Below are positions 57,000-64,000 of a DNA stretch of 64,000 nt, piece by piece. The stretch is from Sphagnum compactum (lineage: Eukaryota; Bryophyta; Sphagnopsida; Sphagnales). The DNA is taken from positions 28,944,213 to 29,008,212 of the forward strand of contig OZ234493.1 of NCBI GenBank assembly GCA_965153455.1. The letters are read 5' to 3'. A program made the position numbers and the translations under genes. Positions within the stretch are counted from its first letter, which is position 1; each line of letters begins with the position of its first letter. Below the pieces are notes generated by a model. It did not search any database. It was not told the DNA's origin and saw nothing but the letters and a program-made list of their open reading frames with translations.

Positions 57000-57725
57000 A
57001 GGCCAAGAGATGTACAACCCCTAGAACCAAAAAAAGGGAGAGAGCTAGTCCCTCTCGTGGTAGGAAGCTATCTCACCCACGGTCCCTCATATGTTGCCAA
57101 CATGCAAATCATGCAATCTAATAATAATGGGAGGTTTAGAACAAGCATCACCCGCCAACGCAATTTTCCTCTCTATAATAGAGGCTAAAGCACATTGAAG
57201 AACAATACTAACACGTTGTTTGAAAAATTGAATGCAAAAAGACAAGAATAAATGACCTCTCAATCATCTATCGTGAAAAAGATGGGCATACACCATGATG
57301 AAATGATCCATATCACATTCGGGTGCATCATGCACCTCCATGGCCATCGAATAAAGTGGTGCCCCTCATGAAGCCCTCTATATTCGCAAATCTTAGCAAT
57401 GGCACTAAATTTCACAATTGCACCTGCTAGTCAACTAATGACATTCAAAGCCCACTGTCTCCCGTGTCAGGTCAGTAACCACCACATTAGCAATGAAGAC
57501 TTAGTCCTCTCGGGTCATATAATGATCGATTCGTAATGAAACTCCTAATGTAAAGGCGTACCACTGCTTTTTCCATACAGTGTGTTCATTTTCTCAAGCA
57601 AGGGCATACATGACATCTCGGATGGCATCATGTGTGGCTATCCACTAACCTCCAAACGAGCAACAAGCTAAGTACGTGCTAGATGCGTCCAACTCGTGTC
57701 CACGATCACATGTGAGAAAAGTAAA
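57000..57725 (-). mobile_element. Non-LTR retrotransposon C-terminal relic with restriction-like endonuclease-type region
   Basis: One minus-strand frame, broken by single stops, reads WIATHDAIRDVMYALA (about 57630-57598), ENEHTVWKKQWYAFTLGVSL, RIDHYMTRED, VFIANVVVTDLTRETV (to about 57450) and, after a shift, FSAIAKICEYRGLHEG, then MAMEVHDAPECDMDHFI. The HNxxRD-like start, the R-x-D and D/N-VxVTD spacing match the C-terminal part of LINEs that use a PD-(D/E)XK restriction-like endonuclease rather than the apurinic type. The RT that should lie upstream (right of 57725) is not recognisable. Plus-strand open frames at 56909-57188 are shadows. Confidence 0.55.
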
Positions 57726-58480
57726 TGTCGAGGGTTGAATCAAACTGAAACGAAAACACAACGCTAAAATGAAAGTAAAGTGAATGTGCAATGTGAAACA
57801 AATGAATAGATGGCCGAACAACCAACCATAGCCCTACCCCCTAGCCCGAATAAAAACAAATGCAGGTTCTAGATAGTGAAGCAATGGAGTCATCTTTTTA
57901 AATAGACCTAAAGGATGTGTCATGGTGGATGTCCATCAAATATGCATGTAAACCTGAGGCACTAATAACTGCTAGACTCTAAAAAAAAGGTGCATTTCTC
58001 TAGCTGCAAGAGGAAAGCCATTTCATGTTGCACGTAAGCATGATTGAAGCAGGTGTGGGCCCCCTTAACTTGAAAAACATATTCCTCCAAAATGGGTCTA
58101 TCGAAAAGTTACTATTAACAAAATAGTAATTAGTAACCAACACCCCTATGAGACATGTTGTTGAATATTCTTTATAATTAGTGTCCAGGTTTGAAAAAAA
58201 AATTAATTATGAAATTTCAAATATCTTTTGACTTTCCACACTTTTTCAAATGATATTTCATGAAAGTATATGAATAGGGTATACCATGGTAGATAGAGTA
58301 AATGGGTATATGTTTGTAATTATTGGATATATTTGTATTTACTAATATTTATTAATTGTTATACGAGTCATTTCTTATTATATTATCATGGGTAAAAAGA
58401 AATATATAAAAGGTAGGTGTTTCAAAACATGAACATTCACCTTTTTTTCCTAGAAAAGAAATGTTCATAACTAGTTGATA
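57726..58480. other. AT-rich intergenic, no gene recognised
   Basis: The left part could hold decayed RT sequence of the element at 57000-57725, but no motif was found. Confidence 0.4.
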
Positions 58481-58489
58481 ATATTTTAA

Positions 58490-59700
58490 TGTGATTGACA
58501 AGGACTCCCAGTTCCTAATGTAATAACTTCAACTACTCAACAAAGACCTATTTAATGCTAACCAAGGACTAATGGATGCTTGACAAGGACTCCCAATTGC
58601 TTGTACAATAACCTAAACCCACTTGACAAGGACTTGCAATGCTAACCAAAATCCCAAGAAAGTTGGACCCAATTTAAGAAAAAAATTCCATCTGCTTATA
58701 CATTGGTTTACTTGATTGGACTAGTGGGCTATGTGTTCCCCACCTATGAACACATTCATGAAAAATAATGAACACCCAAAAACATATAATATGCATTACG
58801 TTTTGATTCTTGAACCCTTATTGACCCAATTCATGACTTTGTTTTTCTAAGTGTCCTTACATTTACACATTAAATATTTTTTCCTATTTACTTAATACAT
58901 GCACAAGGGAATGATCCAAACTAGTCATTAAAACAACAAATGGTGAAAATAGTTATCATTTGTGTTCTTGACATCAATGGCCCTTTGGGGCTTCATGATC
59001 TTGATTTCAAAAATTCATAATTAAATCAAAATTGATTCAATCAATTATCTATAAAAGACATCAAGTAGGTTGGAATTTGAAGTATTTTTGAAAATTAACA
59101 TCCAAAAAAAATTCCCAAAAATTAGATTCCTTTTGTGTTCTTAATAAAAAAAATCCTTTGTGTGACATTCTTGAAACTTTTTCCTTATGCATTCATTTTC
59201 CACATCAAAACACATTTTTTTGTAAATTTAATTAGAGTTTTGATTTCTACATGACTTGGGTAACCTTTTGATAAATAATTTGGAATAAATTTTTTTCTTT
59301 ATGTGAGTTCTACGTTGTCCTGAAGTTGAATGGGTCACAAAAATTTGGGGTGTGACATTCCTAGTGGTACCACCCAAGGATAAGTTTGCCAATGGGTGTT
59401 GGACAAGGACTCTTGGTTGCTATCCAAATATCTAATCTAATTACAAGGACCTATAATACTAGTTTAGTTTATTATTGAGTGTTTGATAAAGACTACCTAA
59501 TTAGTTGAATGAATTAGAAAGACCTTTAATGTTAGACAAAAGGACTTACTAGGCGCTTAATAAAGACTAACAATCGTTTGCCCACCAATCTCAACTACTT
59601 GACCTCTTGATGTTATCATCTATATATGAAATCCAAGGATGTGTGGCTACTAAACTACAAGGACCCTTATCCTAATGAAAGGTTTTACAATTGCTTGACA
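58490..59700. repeat. Scattered repeats of TTGACAAGGACTCCCAATTG-like words
   Basis: GACAAGGACTCCCAGTTCC (58497), TTGACAAGGACTCCCAATTG (58580), CTTGACAAGGACTTGCAATG (58622), GGACAAGGACTCTTGGTTGC (59401) and weaker forms (GATAAAGACTACC, AATAAAGACTAACAATCG) recur at irregular distances. This looks like an old, diverged tandem or dispersed repeat. No coding sequence is visible. Confidence 0.5.
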
Positions 59701-62700
59701 ATTACACATTTCACTTATCCAAGTGAATAGCTAGGTTCAAATATGCACATTTACCTAGGACCAACATATGTAACACAACTTAACATGTAAAAAACCTTTA
59801 TTTGCAAAAATTAGCTCAAAGCTATGGGCATACCTTGCTTGTGGGTATTGAACAACAAAATGATGAGCTTCATCCCGTTCATGTTTGAACTCGATGCACT
59901 AGAAAGTGGGCATGTGGTAGTGAAAAAATTTAAACCACTGAATCAAAAGGAGGGGTTTGCTTTTGTCAAGGAACGCCTTTGGCTCATTTGATTGTGATTG
60001 CACCCCTTTAACATTTGGGTAAATCTAACCTTAATTTTCATATCTAAATACTAATTGTACAAATAAAAGAAAAAAGGTGCATCAAAATAAATTACCATTG
60101 GTAGGGACACCAAGAAAGATTCTAGGGACATCATTAGCCTAGGGATATCCTTTTAGCAATTAGGTACGAGGGGATAAATAAAAGCACTTTTTCCATCAAT
60201 CTTCCAAGAATGAAAAAATCAAATCAAAATCATGGATTGTTAATAAGTAATGGACTTTTGAATTTTGCCACACTTTTTGTCACACCTACAAAACTTATGG
60301 ATATGACCTTTTATCTTACAATGTGTTAGTCTTATGTGTTTGAAACTTTGGGATATTGAATGAATTATGTTTAAAAACCTAAAGATCCATTGAATGAATG
60401 GAACATGATTTTAATTTATTGTGTTATGGATTTTTTTAATCCCAAAAATTGTAATTCTTTTAAAAGCCCTTTTAAGAATTTAAAAATAATTATTAAAAAA
60501 TTCTCTTGTGATATTTTTTATATGTCTTATAACATCATGATTTGAAATTGGAAATGGAAAAAAATGTTATTTTCAAGGTCAAAACATGTAACTAGGAGCC
60601 AAAAAAAATGTTAGGACCTTACGATTTCAAAAAGGTTTTGGGTTCAAACCAATCTTGTGCATGTTTATTATTTTTGATATATCATTGTGAAAGGGTATAT
60701 ATATTAAATTAATTTACCCATTGAGTTAAAGTATATTAGTGCATTCAAAATTTTCATTAGTTTAAGTACCCTCCTATCATATACCCTCTTATCATATATC
60801 CCTTTTAGAGTAAAAATTGGGCATTTATTTAATTTATTTAATTAAAAATGATGGAAATTTCCTCATTTTGAAAATTTAAAAAATCAAATGTCATATCCAA
60901 TGTCAAAATGCAACAATCAAAGTGTTTGATTCATTCTTGACTAGGATAAACATGCCCATGAATGAACATTTAATATATCAAAATACAATGGTGTCATGAT
61001 TAGTATTTGATTAGTGATGGAGTCTAAAAATAATTTGTAACTTAATTTTGGGTGTTCTAGTAAGCTTTTGGATCATCTAATTCCAATAAATAGCATGAAA
61101 GTTATGGCTAATTAAAATAGGGGGCTTTTCCACTTCAAATATATCTTTACCACACACTTACCACTCCTTTGAATATCTAATATGTGATAAGAATGCATTT
61201 GGAAGGCCCTCCTTTTAATTAATAAAACAAAAAAAAATTTAAGATTAAATCAGTTACCTTTTAAAACTTGGGTATGAATATTTTTTACATGTATTCAAAG
61301 TCATGAATAGGATATACATGTTCAAATTGACATATCTTCGAATATGTGCTTCATTAAAGTATGTTGGTTTGAAATAAATAAGTTAAGGTAAACAATACAT
61401 TTATTTGTATTCAGTGGATATATATGGGTAAAAGATATAAACACACAACATTGGTTCAAACCCATTCTTGTGTAGGTGAAAAAACCTTACTAGGCCTCTA
61501 CCATTAAACTTGCTCTAGGGGTTTCAATGGTTTGTTGGTCAAGTGTGTTATTGTGCTTCCCAAAGAAGAAATTTAGAAAAAAAAAAAAAACAACAACCAC
61601 AACAATAGTGTTACATTGCCCCATAATTTAGAGTACATTACAAATTAATTACCAGTGACAATTCTTGTCGACCTTGAAACTTGTCATTTAACAAAACAAC
61701 AACCACTTGTTAATTGACATTTGATCAAAACAATCCCAATACAAAAGTGTGAGAGCATGTTGAAGAATCACTATGGCTTGTGGATCTGGAGTGTGTAATC
61801 ACAATCAAACAAATCAAAAAATTTGTCGAATGATCGAAAACTATCAATTTTGTCATAAATATTTATGTAATGCCATTTTAATGTCATGTTGATTAAGAAA
61901 ATTTGTGCTAAATGATTTATATAAGTGTTGAAGATTTTTTTTAAATTATTTAATTTAATAAATTGAGTTTTGGTTTTAGTAAAAGACATTTGAACTTTCA
62001 TTCCATAATTTTTTTATAGAAAGACTAGGTTAAAAAAAAATTTAATAAATAAATTTTGATGGGAAAAAAATTGAAATGATGATAACCTACCATCCGCATT
62101 CAAAAAACACTCATAATTCAAAAATTGTGATACTTGAAAATTTTAAAAATTCAAAATATAATTTTAGAATGTTTAAATTTCAAGAGTTATTTGTCAAATG
62201 TAAATGGGTCACAATGTGTATGACATATGAACAAAGTTGTGGCTTATGACACAAAAAATTAAAGTTTAAAATAGTTAGCATATTTTAGCATGATTTGAAA
62301 TTATGATCATTTTTCAAGAAAAAACATAGAATCTATACATTTTAAAACAATTCTTATTATTAAAAAAACACACACACAAACCATGTAATTCATTGGGGTA
62401 ATTAAAAATATTTTAAAAAACATATTGCAATCCTTCAAAAAATCTTTTCTATGAAAAAATCGAAATGACTAGAAGGGCCCATTTGTGGTTAAATCCTTTG
62501 TCACCATTGGCTCATTTGATTGTGATTACTACTTAAAGGGCTATCGGCACATGTTGTTGATAATAAGAAATAAGCATCATGGGAATTAAAGAAGATTGCA
62601 AATGATGGGCTATAATGACCTAAACACAAGAAATAAAAAAAGAATCGAAACACAAATGAAGACAACCATAAATCTTTATGGCAAGAGGAATGAAGTTGTT

Positions 62701-62970
62701 TCCTAATGTGTGGTCTCAATATAATTGTGTCTTTTCCTGAATGGCCACAATTTCATTGCATGTGTTGTCATGGATGATGCACATTGTACCAAATATGAGT
62801 GGAGCGAATTAGCTCTAACATTGTCCGTTAAGGTCCAAAAGCCATTTCTAGTGATCAAATTTTTTATTATTTTGACAATTTTTCAAATCCTATCACCATT
62901 AATGCTAAATCATTTGTGAGATTATCATCAGTCATGTTAAATTTGTTTTGTAATGATGGCCACCCATGTT
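59701..62970. other. AT-rich intergenic, no gene recognised
   Basis: A third copy of the GGTCAAAACATGTAACTAGG motif of the putative MITE lies at 60577-60604. TTGGCTCATTTGATTGTGAT occurs twice (about 59970 and 62507). Open frames 61771-62001 and 62501-62719 (minus) show no domain. Confidence 0.45.
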
Positions 62971-62978
62971 TCATTAAA

Positions 62979-62979
<1 letters not shown>

Positions 62980-63010
<31 letters not shown>
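62980..63010 (+). repeat. (CA)n microsatellite
   Basis: About 15 CA units. Confidence 0.95.
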
Positions 63011-63539
63011 TTGGTTTTGATTATTGGTCTTGTTTTAGATGTGGTTCTTACTTTTTTTATGCTTATAGGCGGAGTTTGCAACATTAGGACTTTTCATTTA
63101 GCCAATGAAGTGTGTCGCTTAGTCTCCATAAAGTTTAGACCTATCCATATTACTTCCGCTAGGGTTTCTTACATTTGACAAGGGTTTTTGTATTTTAAGT
63201 GCACTCGTGGGTTCTATGCCATTTATGGAATCATAACTAGTAGAAAAATCTAGGTAAACTTCCTCTAATATGATTAGATGAAACCTTGGTACCCTAAACC
63301 TCATGTCATAGCATAAGTGGCAAATTGGAGGTATACACTCTTGTTGTGGTGCGAAAAGGTGAAGAGCTTTCGACTCTGGACCTTTTTAAAGAATTGGAAT
63401 TTTAAAGAATGAAATAGTTACTAGTCACATTTTCAAAATGTGTTTGAAGTAGTTGGTGTTTGTGGTAGGTGGTTTCAATTCTTCAAATTAGTGACTTTTG
63501 AAATGCAACAAAGTTTTTCCACTTCAACAAAAAGAGAAT

Positions 63540-63650
63540 GAGAAAGAAAAAAAAAAAAAGATTAGGGTTTTCAGTAAGAAATAAAGAAAGAAAGAAAGAT
63601 TAGGGTTTTCAATGGAAGAGAGAGAGAGAGAGAGAGAGTTAGGGTTTCCA
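63540..63650 (+). promoter_or_regulatory. GA-rich tract with three telo-box-like words
   Basis: ATTAGGGTTT (63561), ATTAGGGTTTTC (63599) and GTTAGGGTTTCC (63639) alternate with A/G-rich runs (GAAAGAAAGAAAG and a (GA)12 tract at 63615-63638). Such TTAGGGTTT words with GA repeats are common in 5' leaders and promoters of plant housekeeping genes. No gene is seen before the window ends, so the gene it may serve lies to the right, or this is a relic. Confidence 0.4.
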
Positions 63651-64000
63651 ACAACTCCTGGTGAGTCCCAATGCAATCTTTGTAGAGGACGAGGAAGGTG
63701 AAAGTGTGTCCTATGGGAATAAAAAAAATTTAAAAAAAAAGTCTAAGGGGGGATCAGGGAGGAGTGATCAATGGCAAATGGATGAGAGGAAGAAGAAAAG
63801 AGGGTGGGTGGGAGGAAAGGGAAGAAAATAGGAGGGAAAGAAGGGGAGGGCAAAAGTCTAGTGTTTCAATGTTGTTGCACATACACTACTCCTATTGACT
63901 GGCACAACTTTCTCATGTTTAACTAACTCATTATGAAAGGGTATAATTCCTATTATTGCACCTTTGATAATAATAGGGCAAGACAAGCATGGCCGAAGGT

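Noticed and set aside
56909-57188. Two overlapping plus-strand open frames rich in Arg and Lys.
   Set aside because: They are antisense to or flank the minus-strand LINE relic at 57000-57725, and there is no motif.

Overview
The window looks like nuclear DNA of a land plant with a large, transposon-rich genome. The clues are spliceosomal introns with GT..AG ends, a CLAVATA1/BAM-type receptor-kinase relic, an intact UTP11 gene with a plant telo-box in its leader, and several decayed plant transposon classes in very AT-rich DNA. The mix of elements (a gypsy element with a C-terminal PHD finger, a Helitron with an endonuclease domain, a ZNF862-like hAT relic) makes me lean weakly to a fern or gymnosperm rather than a flowering plant. 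The species cannot be fixed from the sequence alone.

Region by region: 1-2635 holds the 3' part of a decayed Ty3/gypsy element (RNase H, integrase, PHD finger, 3' LTR, then a second partial LTR joined directly to the first). 2636 to about 7660 is a decayed L1-like LINE on the minus strand, with three tRNA A-box-like motifs just beyond its 5' end (7712-7796). 9.7-16.9 kb is the GC-richer gene island. It contains a G-run, a low-complexity leader, a multi-exon LRR receptor-kinase pseudogene (11254-15688, +) and, convergent to it, the only apparently intact gene, UTP11 (16195-16872, -). 17-32.8 kb is AT-rich DNA with minisatellites, a CACTA-like end, hairpins, unrecognised decayed coding stretches, a Ty1/copia relic with inverted LTR ends and a foldback element. 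About 32.8-38 kb is a large decayed Helitron of Rep-helicase-endonuclease (Helentron-like) layout on the minus strand. 41101-41920 and 51263-52082 are two related 820-bp solo LTRs in opposite orientation, each with its own perfect 5-bp target duplication. The second one interrupts a hAT-like transposase relic (51.2-54 kb). 57.0-57.7 kb is a relic of a second kind of non-LTR element with a restriction-like endonuclease-type C-terminus (-). The rest is AT-rich DNA with simple repeats, ending in a GA-rich, telo-box-rich stretch at 63.5-63.65 kb that resembles a plant gene leader.

There is no operon-like organisation. UTP11 acts alone in ribosome biogenesis and the receptor kinase is broken by many frameshifts and by loss of most of its kinase core. 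Nearly everything else is mobile-element sediment at different stages of decay. The most interesting items are the PHD-finger gypsy element, the plant Helentron-like element, the restriction-like-endonuclease LINE relic, the nested solo LTR in the hAT-like relic, and the inter-LRR introns and exact one-repeat duplication in the receptor-kinase relic. All readings come from manual translation and alignment; no database search was run.
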